NCBI GenBank assembly: GCA_964404765.1 | Contig: CAYOLL010000111.1 | Coordinates: forward strand, 1-20,030 | Direction: 5' to 3' | DNA from: CAYOLL01 sp964404765 [NCBI: uncultured Gemmatimonadota bacterium] | Lineage (GTDB): Bacteria; 4572-55 | Length of the DNA: 20,030 nucleotides | Part shown: in pieces, positions 1 to 6,891 of the stretch | How positions within the stretch are numbered: position 1 is the stretch's first letter | Layout of the letters: every line of letters begins with the position of its first letter | Program-made: the position numbers and the translations under genes | Notes under the pieces: model-generated | Told to the model about the DNA's origin: nothing | Seen by the model: the letters and a program-made list of their open reading frames with translations, nothing else | The model's database searches: none

Positions 1-2
1 TA

Positions 3-57
3 GCACAGATTGCTAATCTGTGCCTGACTCTACAACGCACAAATTGCTAATCTGTGC
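3..57. repeat. Two copies of a short palindromic repeat
   Basis: Two hairpin units lie 34 bp apart. The first is GCACAGATT-GCT-AATCTGTGC at 3-23, a perfect 9-bp stem with a 3-nt loop. The second, at 37-57, is the same except for one mismatch in its left arm (GCACAAATT). The repetition of the unit, flanked by TA/TAC, points to a dispersed extragenic palindrome and not a terminator. No T-tract follows. The left edge may continue outside the window. Confidence 0.7.
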
Positions 58-65
58 TACGTCCA

Positions 66-99
66 AACCCCTCAGGGTCAAAAAAAGACCCTGAGGGTT
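66..99. repeat. Inverted repeat with A7 loop upstream of the first gene
   Basis: CCCTCAGGGTC (69-79) and GACCCTGAGGG (87-97) form a perfect 11-bp stem around a loop of seven A residues. Pairing extends by AAC/GTT if one C is bulged. It lies 28 bp before the first gene. It could be another dispersed extragenic palindrome or a terminator for a gene to the left. There is no T-run after the stem on the + strand, so I prefer the repeat. Confidence 0.6.
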
Positions 100-126
100 A
101 CACGTCACCTCGGAAAGGGGAACAAT

Positions 127-1485
127 ATGATGCGCAACGCCTTGTTGATTCTAATCATCAGCTTCAGTCTGGCGCGGATCGGCGCCGCCCAAACTTGTCT
201 GACGCCCATTCCAGTGGAGTTGGATAGCGTCGTGGCGACCAGCCTTGACCAAACTATCGCCGTTGAATTCACCACAGGGGAAGTCGCTGTCGCCTGTCAG
301 GTGATTGCCTTTGAAGGCGAGTTGACCTATGACACAACGGTTGTCCGCCTGGCCCCGAACCCGCTGACGCCCGGACCGCTATTGGCCGGTTGGGATACAG
401 ATATTGATGATCGGAAAGCGGGTCTGTTGCGCTTTGGCGGTTACGTGATCGGGCAATGGCAAGGCCAGGGTTTGTTGATGCGGATTTCCTTTCGGACGGT
501 CGGCGTCGGCGTTTCGCCATTAATGCTGAAGTTTGTCTACAACGAAGGGCAGCCGGCCACACAAGTCACTTCCGGCTTGATCGAAGTGCGGCAGAATCGT
601 CCGCCGGTGGCCACTGCCGCGGCCTTGATCGTGCCGGAAGACGGCCAACTGCCGGTCACCTTAACCGGCCACGATCCGGATAACGATCCGCTGCAGTTTG
701 AGATTGTCAGCTTGCCCGCGCATGGCATGTTGCTGCCGGCGGGCGCGGCCAATACGCGGCTTTATCAACCTGCCGCCAACTTTTTTGGGGAAGATGCGTT
801 CACCTTCACGGTCAGCGACGGTCGGTTGCGCAGCGAGCCGGCGACGGTGAAGATTACCGTTACACCGGTCAATGACGCGCCTATTTTCACGCGCGCTTTG
901 CCGGATTTGGAGTTTGACGAAAAGGATTCCGTAACGCTGAATCTGGCGGATTTTGTGCGGGATGTTGATACACCTTTAGCGCGGCTCGGCTTTACGATAA
1001 GCGCACCACCGGACACGATCTATTGGCGGATTGTGGCGGGCGTGGCGCATTTGCATTGCCGCGTCAATATTGACCGGGACATTGTTGCTTCGTTGATTGT
1101 CACGGTGGCGGATGACAGCGGCGCGACGGCAAAAGACCGTTTACTGGTGACAGTCAAGCCCGATTTGGCCATTGAAGATCAGACTGAAGAAGCGCAAGCA
1201 GGCAGGGATTGGTTGGGTCAGAATTATCCCAACCCGTTTAATTCGCACACCGCGCTGGCATTTGCCATAGCCTCGCCGGGGCGGGTCAGGGTGCGGATTT
1301 ACAACGCCGCCGGTCAGTTGGTGCGGACGCTGGCCGACGATACGTTTGCCAAAGGCAGGCATCAGTTGATTTGGGACGGCACGAATGATGCGGGCAGGCG
1401 CGTGATTTCCGGCGTTTACTTCAGTGCCGCCACTCTTGGTGGAAAGGAAGTGAAGCAAAAAATGACGATGCGGAAAGATTTTTAG
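127..1485 (+). CDS. Secreted cohesin/cadherin-like protein with FlgD-like C-terminal sorting domain
   Basis: A signal peptide (about residues 1-21, ending ARIGAA) is followed by a cohesin-like beta domain (about 28-155), then by a cadherin-like/Ig-like region (about 157-345). That region shows the repeat hallmarks 'EDG...DPDNDPL...FTVSDG' and 'VNDAPIF'. The C-terminus (about 360-452) is the FlgD-like/type IX-style sorting domain. It begins at NYPNPF (366-371) and continues through 'VRIYNAAGQLVRTL', a 'WDGTNDAG' turn and 'GVYF'. This architecture predicts export and anchoring or release at the outer surface, with an adhesive or scaffold role. No catalytic motif is visible. The ATG at 127 follows a good Shine-Dalgarno (GGAAAGGGG, 112-120); a second ATG at 130 is equally possible. 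The gene points away from the bat array and is separated from it by insertion-sequence debris. Ligand and function are unknown. Confidence 0.85.
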   Translation: MMRNALLILIISFSLARIGAAQTCLTPIPVELDSVVATSLDQTIAVEFTTGEVAVACQVIAFEGELTYDTTVVRLAPNPLTPGPLLAGWDTDIDDRKAGLLRFGGYVIGQWQGQGLLMRISFRTVGVGVSPLMLKFVYNEGQPATQVTSGLIEVRQNRPPVATAAALIVPEDGQLPVTLTGHDPDNDPLQFEIVSLPAHGMLLPAGAANTRLYQPAANFFGEDAFTFTVSDGRLRSEPATVKITVTPVNDAPIFTRALPDLEFDEKDSVTLNLADFVRDVDTPLARLGFTISAPPDTIYWRIVAGVAHLHCRVNIDRDIVASLIVTVADDSGATAKDRLLVTVKPDLAIEDQTEEAQAGRDWLGQNYPNPFNSHTALAFAIASPGRVRVRIYNAAGQLVRTLADDTFAKGRHQLIWDGTNDAGRRVISGVYFSAATLGGKEVKQKMTMRKDF

Positions 1486-1523
1486 CCCATAAACAGAGTT
1501 ATCGCCGACTTCTTCAAGAGTTG

Positions 1524-1571
1524 TTACCGGCATTTTAATTTGATACAGAATCGGCAGTTTAAAGTGATACA
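1524..1571 (-). repeat. Tandem 24-bp repeats resembling a solo IS21-family end
   Basis: Read on the - strand from 1571, two adjacent 24-bp units both start TGTATCA and share TTAAA and TGCCG blocks (18 of 24 positions identical). IS21-family elements carry multiple short direct repeats of this style at ends that begin TGT. No istA/istB-like reading frame is next to it, so this would be an orphan end. The family assignment is from memory of the terminal style; the tandem repeat itself is visible directly. Confidence 0.4.
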
Positions 1572-1636
1572 CTGACGTTACCATATTCCCCCATTTATTG
1601 CCACAAAATAATCATCCATTTATGGAATGATCCCCA

Positions 1637-1675
1637 TTCAGCGGGCAGGCGACTGGAGTTCGCCTGCCCGCTGAA
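1637..1675. repeat. Perfect 16-bp inverted repeat (7-nt loop)
   Basis: The arms at 1637-1652 and 1660-1675 are exact reverse complements (TTCAGCGGGCAGGCGA on the left) around the loop CTGGAGT. The right arm overlaps the first codons of the IS110 transposase remnant, so the hairpin marks its truncated 5' edge. No T-tract follows on the + strand. It may be a transcription-stopping hairpin, an extragenic palindrome, or an inverted duplication created at the deletion breakpoint. Confidence 0.75.
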
Positions 1676-2138
1676 AAATGTGATTAGCGACATCACCGGC
1701 GTGACCGGGCTGCAAATCATCCGGGCGATTGTGGCCGGTGAGCGTGACGGCGCTATTTTAGCGAAATATCGCGACCATCGCTGCCAAAAGAGCGAAGAAG
1801 TCATTGCGGCATCTCTGCAAGCCATTACAAAGTCGAACATGTTTTCACCCTTCGGCAATCGCTGAAATTGTATGATTTTCACACCAGGCTTTGACCAAAA
1901 GCAATAGCGCCCTCGGCGCTTATTATCGACGCATGCGGGCTAAACTGGGCGGACCAAAAGCCATTGTCGCCACAGCCCGAAAGCTGGCGGTCATTATCTA
2001 CGAAATGCTTAAATCCAAAAAACCATATGTCGATGTCGGGGCCGACTATTATATGATAAAAAATTTCAAACTCAACAAATTGAAAAATTAAAGAAAAAAG
2101 CACGCAATTTAGGTTTCGAATTGGTCACTATGGAATAA
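1671..2138 (+). pseudogene. IS110-family transposase remnant
   Basis: Pieces of an IS110-type transposase follow one another in three frames. Frame one (from 1671) reads LKNVISDITGVTGLQIIRAI and on through 'GERD...LAKYRD...KSEE', a conserved central block. After a frameshift near 1825 the next frame reads HVFTLRQSLKLYDF to a stop at 1892-1894. The sequence then jumps to the conserved C-terminal block 'NSALGAYYRRMRAKLGGPKA...ARKLA...YVDVGADYY' (from about 1894). This implies deletion of the intervening transposase region. A further frameshift near 2060 restores the ending 'KKKARNLGFELVTME' with a stop at 2136-2138. The N-terminal DEDD catalytic domain is missing, so the element cannot be active. 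It is a relic showing past transposition next to the bat array. Confidence 0.85.
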
Positions 2139-2248
2139 CGTATAGTGCTTTCTATAATGTAGTTTCTTGGGAGTAGGAATGATACGGATGGGAAATCGAC
2201 AAGACAAGTTCGCTTTCGGTCAGTTTGAAGCTGATTCTTTACCAGCAC

Positions 2249-3013
2249 TCAAATTTTTCCCAGTTTAGTATCCTGAACCCAACCTTGCCAGCCATTTTCC
2301 AGCTCAACTTCTGCCCAATTATCGCGGCTTTGGCGAATGAGGACTTTTTTGCCTTCATGGACAGTAAAGCTGATCGCGCCGGTTGCGCCGGGCTGGCTAT
2401 AAGCGTCCAGCTTAGGTGTTAAAACAATAGCTTCAGCAATCTTTTCCTGTTTATTCTGCTTTGTATAAAACGTCAGCCCGAAAAGGAGCAGCAAAGCGAT
2501 GCCAAATCCGGCAAAATACCACAAAATTCGGCGCGCCTCGTTGGAGCGGACAAGCACGATAATACAGAGCAGTCCCATAATCCCGGCAAAATGAAATAAA
2601 GTCAGCTCTGCCAGTTCATTCAGCGAAAAATAGTTGTAAAAATGATTGACCAGATTGGCCGTAAGACCGGGCACCGGCATATCTACCTTGTCGACGGTCA
2701 TCAGTTGGGCCAGCTCCAGGTTAGCCAGTACATCCGGGTCGCGCGGGACCAGACGGTGGGCTTTTTCATAATATAAAATCGCTTGCCCGACCTGACGTGT
2801 TTTAATGTAGGCGTTGCCTAAATTAAAGAAGACGGCTGAGTTTTCCACCCCGTAATTAATGATGTCGCTATAAGACTTAATCGCGGTTGTATAGTCTTCC
2901 TTTTCGTAAGCCTGGTTGGCTTGCTCGAATAGTTGCTCAAGTCGATCGGCCCGGCTTGTTGTCGCTAAACTAAGCAACACAAGCAAGATCAATAAAATTT
3001 GCTTTAAATTCAT
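2249..3013 (-). CDS. batE: BatE-like TPR/SH3 membrane protein
   Basis: The 254-residue protein has an N-terminal signal segment (1-22), TPR repeats (about 25-100, with 'ANQAYEKEDYTTAI' and 'FFNLGNAYIKTRQVGQAILYYEKA'), two membrane helices (about 138-155 and 166-183), and a C-terminal bacterial SH3-like domain (about 195-251, ending 'NGWQGWVQ'). This order is that of BatE, the last gene of Bacteroidetes-type aerotolerance operons. TPRs probably scaffold the BatA/BatB assembly from the periplasmic side. Here the gene is split from batD by the DUF4160-DUF2442 pair (54-bp gap to DUF2442). It ends the one-directional array. No clear intrinsic terminator is visible between its stop and the IS110 remnant. 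Identity rests on architecture and position. Confidence 0.8.
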   Translation of the reverse strand: MNLKQILLILLVLLSLATTSRADRLEQLFEQANQAYEKEDYTTAIKSYSDIINYGVENSAVFFNLGNAYIKTRQVGQAILYYEKAHRLVPRDPDVLANLELAQLMTVDKVDMPVPGLTANLVNHFYNYFSLNELAELTLFHFAGIMGLLCIIVLVRSNEARRILWYFAGFGIALLLLFGLTFYTKQNKQEKIAEAIVLTPKLDAYSQPGATGAISFTVHEGKKVLIRQSRDNWAEVELENGWQGWVQDTKLGKI

Positions 3014-3067
3014 GAAATCTACCCGTGAAAATTCATTGAGTCAGAATAGTAAGTTACGTTGTTAATT

Positions 3068-3421
3068 CTAACGTGTTGCATGAGTTATGGCGTGCTCCGT
3101 TGTATCCGGCATTGTCAAAACAGTCTCCTCAAGTTCCGGCGCATCATCAACGACTAAAACATCGTGATTAGGTTGCATATAGCGGCTCCGGTAACCCTGC
3201 AACAGGTTCTCCGAACTCACATGCTCGTTTAAATCCGACCAATAGACGCCAAATCCCCCGCCGCACAATCGCCAATTATTTCGCTGGGCCGGAGCTGCGT
3301 TCGTCAATACGGGATACCAGGCAAGCGGAGCGGCAATGACACGCCCGTCCTGTAGGGTAAGCTGCAAATAATCGCTATCTATCCGGACGTTGGTAATTTT
3401 TAATGCTTCGTTATACGCCAT
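3068..3421 (-). CDS. DUF2442 domain protein
   Basis: The 117-residue protein carries a DUF2442 fold: 'ITNVRIDSDYLQLTLQDGRVIAAPLAWYPVL' followed by 'WRLCGGGFGVYWSDLNEHVSSENLL'. The family is short and commonly encoded directly after a DUF4160 gene, as here (9-bp gap). Such pairs are often annotated as toxin-antitoxin-like, although the biochemical role is not firmly established. About 35 residues after the domain form an acidic, low-conservation tail ('VVDDAPELEETV'). The pair lies between batD and batE on the same strand, so it is probably cotranscribed with them. Confidence 0.85.
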   Translation of the reverse strand: MAYNEALKITNVRIDSDYLQLTLQDGRVIAAPLAWYPVLTNAAPAQRNNWRLCGGGFGVYWSDLNEHVSSENLLQGYRSRYMQPNHDVLVVDDAPELEETVLTMPDTTEHAITHATR

Positions 3422-3430
3422 AGGTCTCTC

Positions 3431-3664
3431 CTAATTAAAAAACTCATTCCAACGGCTTAACAAATACGCTTCATACTGTCCGATGATACTTTCAAGTCTG
3501 CGCAATTCATGCGCTTTAAAACCATAGTAGTCTTCCAATCTCACCGGTTGTAGCCAAAATTTGGCAGTTTTGTCGCTATAATCCACGTGAATATGCGGCG
3601 GCTCGTTTTTGTCAGAAGCATAAAAATAGAACTCGTAGCCTTTATAGCGCATTACGACCGGCAT
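3431..3664 (-). CDS. DUF4160 domain protein
   Basis: This 77-residue protein is nearly all DUF4160: 'MPVVMRYKGYEFYFYASD', then the signature 'EPPHIHVDYSDKTAKFWL' and a C-terminal 'HELRRLESIIGQYEAYLLSRWNEFF' helix. It lies 18 bp downstream of batD and 9 bp upstream of the DUF2442 gene, which fits a two-gene module translated from one message. Genes of this family are frequent in toxin-antitoxin-like pairs and on accessory islands. A regulatory or antitoxin role is inference, and no catalytic residues are recognisable. Confidence 0.88.
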   Translation of the reverse strand: MPVVMRYKGYEFYFYASDKNEPPHIHVDYSDKTAKFWLQPVRLEDYYGFKAHELRRLESIIGQYEAYLLSRWNEFFN

Positions 3665-3682
3665 ATCGATTTTCCGTATCTT

Positions 3683-5476
3683 TCAGCGGTGCTTTTCCAA
3701 TTGGCCGATGCAGTTTTCAGCCTCTTTCAAAACCGCCGTCATCCGTTCCTGTCCTTCTGTCGCCGAAGGTGCAAAGCGGGCGAAGTTGCATGTATTCAGG
3801 CAGCTCACGACTTTTTGCGCAGTTTCGGTTGTCACGGCCCGTTCGGTTAAAATCTCCTGGGCCGTATCGGCGGTCACCGCAGCCGGCGGCAGATTCCACT
3901 TATCGGCCATGTAGGTCGTCAGCGCATGCGCTACTGCGCCGTAGAATTCTTGCGATTGCTTCGCTTTAAAGGCTTTATTGGCTTGATTAAATAATTTTTT
4001 GGCCTGGCGGCTGGCCTGCAATTTGCGCGCATAGCCCAGATCAGTCTCCAAACGATCTCGTCGTTTGCGATAAATCAGGACCACGCCAAATATGGCAATT
4101 GAACCGACAAATCCGGCAAAATAAAGCGGGTGGCGATGCAATGGCTGCCCTTCATTACGGATTGAACCCGTGATATGTTTAATAAAGCGAATGTCGCGAT
4201 TAACCAACTTTATATCTTCCTTACCCCCGCCAAAAACAAGCGGCGATTCAGAATCGCCCCCAATCGATTTGGTAGTTGTGATCTTAATCGGGTCGGTCGA
4301 AACGGTTCGATAGACGCCTTGTTTGGGGTCAAAAAATGAGAAATTTATCGGATCAATCGTATATTGTCCTTCGAAGCGCGGAATCAGCACATATTCAAAT
4401 GTTTTTGTGCCTTTGATAACGCCGGTGGACTTGTCGCTTTTCTCAGTTATTTTGGGGTCATAAACTTTAAAATCGGTCGGGAAATTTACCGGCGGATTAC
4501 TAATTGCCTGAATTGTGCCTGTGCCGCTCACAGAGATAGTCATGGTTACCGCGTCGTTGGCCGGCAGCGTAGTTTTATCGACTTTCATTTTTACATCGTA
4601 TTGCCCGACGGCCCCACTAAAACCAGCCGGGCTACCGGCAGGTAAATCCTTGACCTTTATGACTATCGCCGGGCCATTAACCGGTTTGTCCACCATACGC
4701 CCAAAGCTAAAAAAGGCATCAAAGGGATCGCCGGAACTGGCCCGCACTTTGGTTGTCAGCTTTATTGGGCCAACTTCAAGCTCACCAATCGAGCTTGGAA
4801 AAAGAGCCATCCGGCGCACCGTAACACGATTGTAACGCACGCCATTAAGCACTTTCTGCTCAATAGTGAAATTTCCGGCCTGATCTTTCGGTACATCCAG
4901 CTCTTCCATCCAGAAGCCGGTCGTTGTCGGCTGCTGCGTATAATCCAGGCCGGTTACATTGACTTTAAAGTACAAGTAATATGTCACCGTAACCTGTTCA
5001 TGCAGATAGACTTCGCGCCGGTCAGGAATAACGTCGATAAAAACATCGCCCTGACCGCTGCCGCCAGCTGCCGGGGTCGGGGCCGCCCCTGCCTTGACCA
5101 CCTTTACACGAAGCGCATTTGAAGTATAGGTTTGACCGCTGATTTGCAGTTGAAAAGGCCCAACAGTAAATGATCCTTCACGCTGCGGCAAAAGCACAAT
5201 AATGACCTGACGCGAGGCTTGCACCTGGCCATTGGTAATCGAAACATTTTGGCTGGACGATTGCCCGGCAACCGTAAAATTCGGCACCGCGTTAACTCGC
5301 GGCGTTGGCAAGTTCTGATTTGGGCCGGCCATCGTCATAGTCAGGGTTAATTGACCGCCCATTTCCACTTGATTTTTATCAACCGAAATCTCAAATTTCA
5401 ATTCTTGAGCGGCTGTCGGGCTGACCCACAAAGCCAAACACAGCCAAACCGGCCAAAGTTTTCTCATATTGCTCAT
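3683..5476 (-). CDS. batD: BatD oxygen-tolerance family protein
   Basis: The 597-residue protein has a signal peptide (cleavage near 'PTAAQ', residue 23), a long beta-rich periplasmic region with repeated immunoglobulin-like segments ('FEISVDKNQVEMGGQLTLT', 'VFIDVIPDRREVYLHEQVTV'), one membrane helix at about 449-468, a basic cytoplasmic flank ('YRKRRDRLETDLGYARK') and a helical C-terminal domain. This matches BatD, the large membrane-anchored partner of BatA/BatB. The start lies 26 bp after batC, the only junction between consecutive bat genes left uninterrupted here. The exact biochemical role of BatD is unproven; it is presumed to support assembly or stress signalling at the envelope. Confidence 0.88.
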   Translation of the reverse strand: MSNMRKLWPVWLCLALWVSPTAAQELKFEISVDKNQVEMGGQLTLTMTMAGPNQNLPTPRVNAVPNFTVAGQSSSQNVSITNGQVQASRQVIIVLLPQREGSFTVGPFQLQISGQTYTSNALRVKVVKAGAAPTPAAGGSGQGDVFIDVIPDRREVYLHEQVTVTYYLYFKVNVTGLDYTQQPTTTGFWMEELDVPKDQAGNFTIEQKVLNGVRYNRVTVRRMALFPSSIGELEVGPIKLTTKVRASSGDPFDAFFSFGRMVDKPVNGPAIVIKVKDLPAGSPAGFSGAVGQYDVKMKVDKTTLPANDAVTMTISVSGTGTIQAISNPPVNFPTDFKVYDPKITEKSDKSTGVIKGTKTFEYVLIPRFEGQYTIDPINFSFFDPKQGVYRTVSTDPIKITTTKSIGGDSESPLVFGGGKEDIKLVNRDIRFIKHITGSIRNEGQPLHRHPLYFAGFVGSIAIFGVVLIYRKRRDRLETDLGYARKLQASRQAKKLFNQANKAFKAKQSQEFYGAVAHALTTYMADKWNLPPAAVTADTAQEILTERAVTTETAQKVVSCLNTCNFARFAPSATEGQERMTAVLKEAENCIGQLEKHR

Positions 5477-5502
5477 TCGTTATTGCCCATTGTTCATTGA
5501 AG

Positions 5503-6351
5503 TTACCATTGTTTTCCGCTAACACGACCGGAAGCTTTAATCTTCTTTTTTTGCTGATCTTTTTGCTCTTCCTTCTCCGCCGCCTTGAGCGCATCCAGCA
5601 TCCGCTCGGCATCCTCTTTAGAGATTTCGCCTTCCACGCGACCCTGTTCCTGGCCTTGTTCCGGCGGCTTCTCCTCATCCTTACTTTGTTGATCTTGCTT
5701 TTGTTTCTCTTGATCCTGCTTCTTCTGATCCTGACCGGCTTGCGCTTGTTGCTCCTGCTGTTGTTGCTTATCTTGCTGATTTTGGTCTTGCTGACCCTGT
5801 TGACCTTGCTGCTGTTGCTGCTGCTGGCCTTTCTGCTGCTGTTGTTGTTGCGGATCCTGTTTTTGCTTATCCGCCATTTCCTTCAAAATTTTGCGCACAT
5901 ACTCCAGATTAAACTTGGCCTCTTTATCATCCGGATTCGTTTGCAATGCCTTTTTATAGGAATCAATACTTTGTGTCCAGGAATTGATCGCGCCTTGCCC
6001 GTTTTGCAATTGCACTGAATCCTGCCCGGCTCGAAACAGACAGTTGCCGAGATTATAAAATGCCTTGGAATGCAGCGTTGCATCATCGCTGGCGCTAATG
6101 GCTTTGTTGTAGGCTTCCATCGCCCCGGCGTAATCTTTCTTTTTGAACAGGGCATCGCCGATATTGAAATGCAACTCGGCCTGTTCCGGTGATTGGATTT
6201 GGCCGTCGCGATAACGGTTCAGGGCTTGATCATACTCGGCTTTGTTGTAATGGAGATTGCCCTGCTCCACGGTTTTGGTGAGGGAGGCGGCAAACACCGA
6301 AACGGCAACGAGCGAAAACATTAAATAAAGAGTTAATACTTTCTTATACAT
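5503..6351 (-). CDS. batC: BatC-like TPR protein with Gln-rich linker
   Basis: The 282-residue protein has a signal peptide (1-21), three or more TPR motifs (about 25-150, with 'GNLHYNKAEYDQALNRYRDG', 'LHFNIGDALFKKKDYAGAMEAY' and 'AFYNLGNCLFRAGQ'), an extremely Gln-rich stretch (about 163-225) and a charged C-terminus. The 'ISKEDAERMLDALKAAEKEEQ' segment is typical of BatC ends. TPRs should mediate protein contacts within the Bat complex. The start codon lies only 3 bp after the stop of the TOPRIM-like gene, so its ribosome-binding site must be inside that gene (a weak AAGGGA). Translation is probably coupled to an inserted accessory gene, an unusual arrangement for batC. Confidence 0.87.
   Translation of the reverse strand: MYKKVLTLYLMFSLVAVSVFAASLTKTVEQGNLHYNKAEYDQALNRYRDGQIQSPEQAELHFNIGDALFKKKDYAGAMEAYNKAISASDDATLHSKAFYNLGNCLFRAGQDSVQLQNGQGAINSWTQSIDSYKKALQTNPDDKEAKFNLEYVRKILKEMADKQKQDPQQQQQQKGQQQQQQQGQQGQQDQNQQDKQQQQEQQAQAGQDQKKQDQEKQKQDQQSKDEEKPPEQGQEQGRVEGEISKEDAERMLDALKAAEKEEQKDQQKKKIKASGRVSGKQW
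5665..5866 (-). repeat. Low-complexity CAG/CAA-rich tract inside batC
   Basis: On the - strand this tract is dominated by CAG and CAA codons with AAG and GAC, coding the Gln-rich linker of BatC. On the + strand it reads as runs of CTG/TTG, giving a false leucine-rich open frame there. The mixture of CAG and CAA suggests selection for glutamine and not a fresh triplet expansion, though replication slippage could vary its length. Confidence 0.8.
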
Positions 6352-6354
6352 CGT

Positions 6355-6891
6355 CTACATCCCTTGCGAAACGAGTTGGGGAAGGTATTTGTTACAGAAG
6401 TAGTTGAATGATTTGTTCCGCTGCTGCGCCAAGACCGCATCGTAATCAGCCAAGATGTTTTCAAAAAAATCCAATTTGGTTATGCCTTTTGGGATCATGT
6501 CCAAAAATTGCTCCTTGGCCAAACGGTTCGTTTCTCGCAGATTACGCTCTTGCTTTTCGGATGCGCGAATACCGGCTGCATACCAACTTTCGATTTCGCG
6601 AACGACCACCATAATTGCAGCCGAATCAATCTCGACGTTTTCCTGACGGAGCGCGTTTTTTTTATCGGTCACACAGGCAAACAAATCCAAATCGGCCATA
6701 AAAATATAGCTATAACCTTGTTTGACAACAGTACGCAAAAACTTTTTCCGCGCCTGCTTTGTTTGCGAGGCGTATTTCCAAATTTTTACGACGGGAAAAT
6801 TTTCAATCAGTTGCGGTTTCAAAATGCGAGCCACAAACCGCTCATCGTCGTCTCCCTCAACCAAAATATAGAGCAAACGCGTCGGCGGCAT
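6355..6891 (-). CDS. DUF4276-like TOPRIM-type protein, partner of AAA ATPase
   Basis: About 178 residues. Residue numbers here count from the GTG. The sequence shows 'YILVEGDDDERFVARIL' (12-18 VEGDDDE), 'FMADLD' (67-70) and 'VVREIESWYAAG' (99-104). This is the acidic motif pattern of DUF4276/TOPRIM-like proteins, where the first Glu and the DxD would bind metal. It is 1 bp overlapped with the upstream ATPase stop (TGATG), indicating translational coupling; a GTG at 6894 would give a 4-bp overlap instead. I chose the ATG at 6891. ATPase plus separate TOPRIM-like protein is the layout of several anti-phage systems (class 2 OLD-like and PARIS-like logic), so a defence role is plausible. That role and the exact family are inference. 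batC follows after 3 bp. Confidence 0.75.
   Translation of the reverse strand: MPPTRLLYILVEGDDDERFVARILKPQLIENFPVVKIWKYASQTKQARKKFLRTVVKQGYSYIFMADLDLFACVTDKKNALRQENVEIDSAAIMVVVREIESWYAAGIRASEKQERNLRETNRLAKEQFLDMIPKGITKLDFFENILADYDAVLAQQRNKSFNYFCNKYLPQLVSQGM

Noticed and set aside
66-99. Hairpin considered as an intrinsic terminator
   Set aside because: The seven A residues are in the loop and there is no T-tract after the stem on the + strand; a dispersed repeat is the better reading.
1141-1584. A 147-codon - strand open frame across the end of the first gene
   Set aside because: It overlaps the conserved sorting domain coded on the + strand and has no ribosome-binding site or domain.
5660-5870. 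Repetitive tract considered as a CRISPR array or tandem repeat locus
   Set aside because: There is no constant repeat/spacer spacing; it is low-complexity coding sequence in frame with batC.
5497-6018. A long leucine-rich open frame on the + strand that looks like a membrane protein
   Set aside because: It is the reverse complement of the Gln-rich BatC linker; CAG/CAA codons read as CTG/TTG on the other strand.
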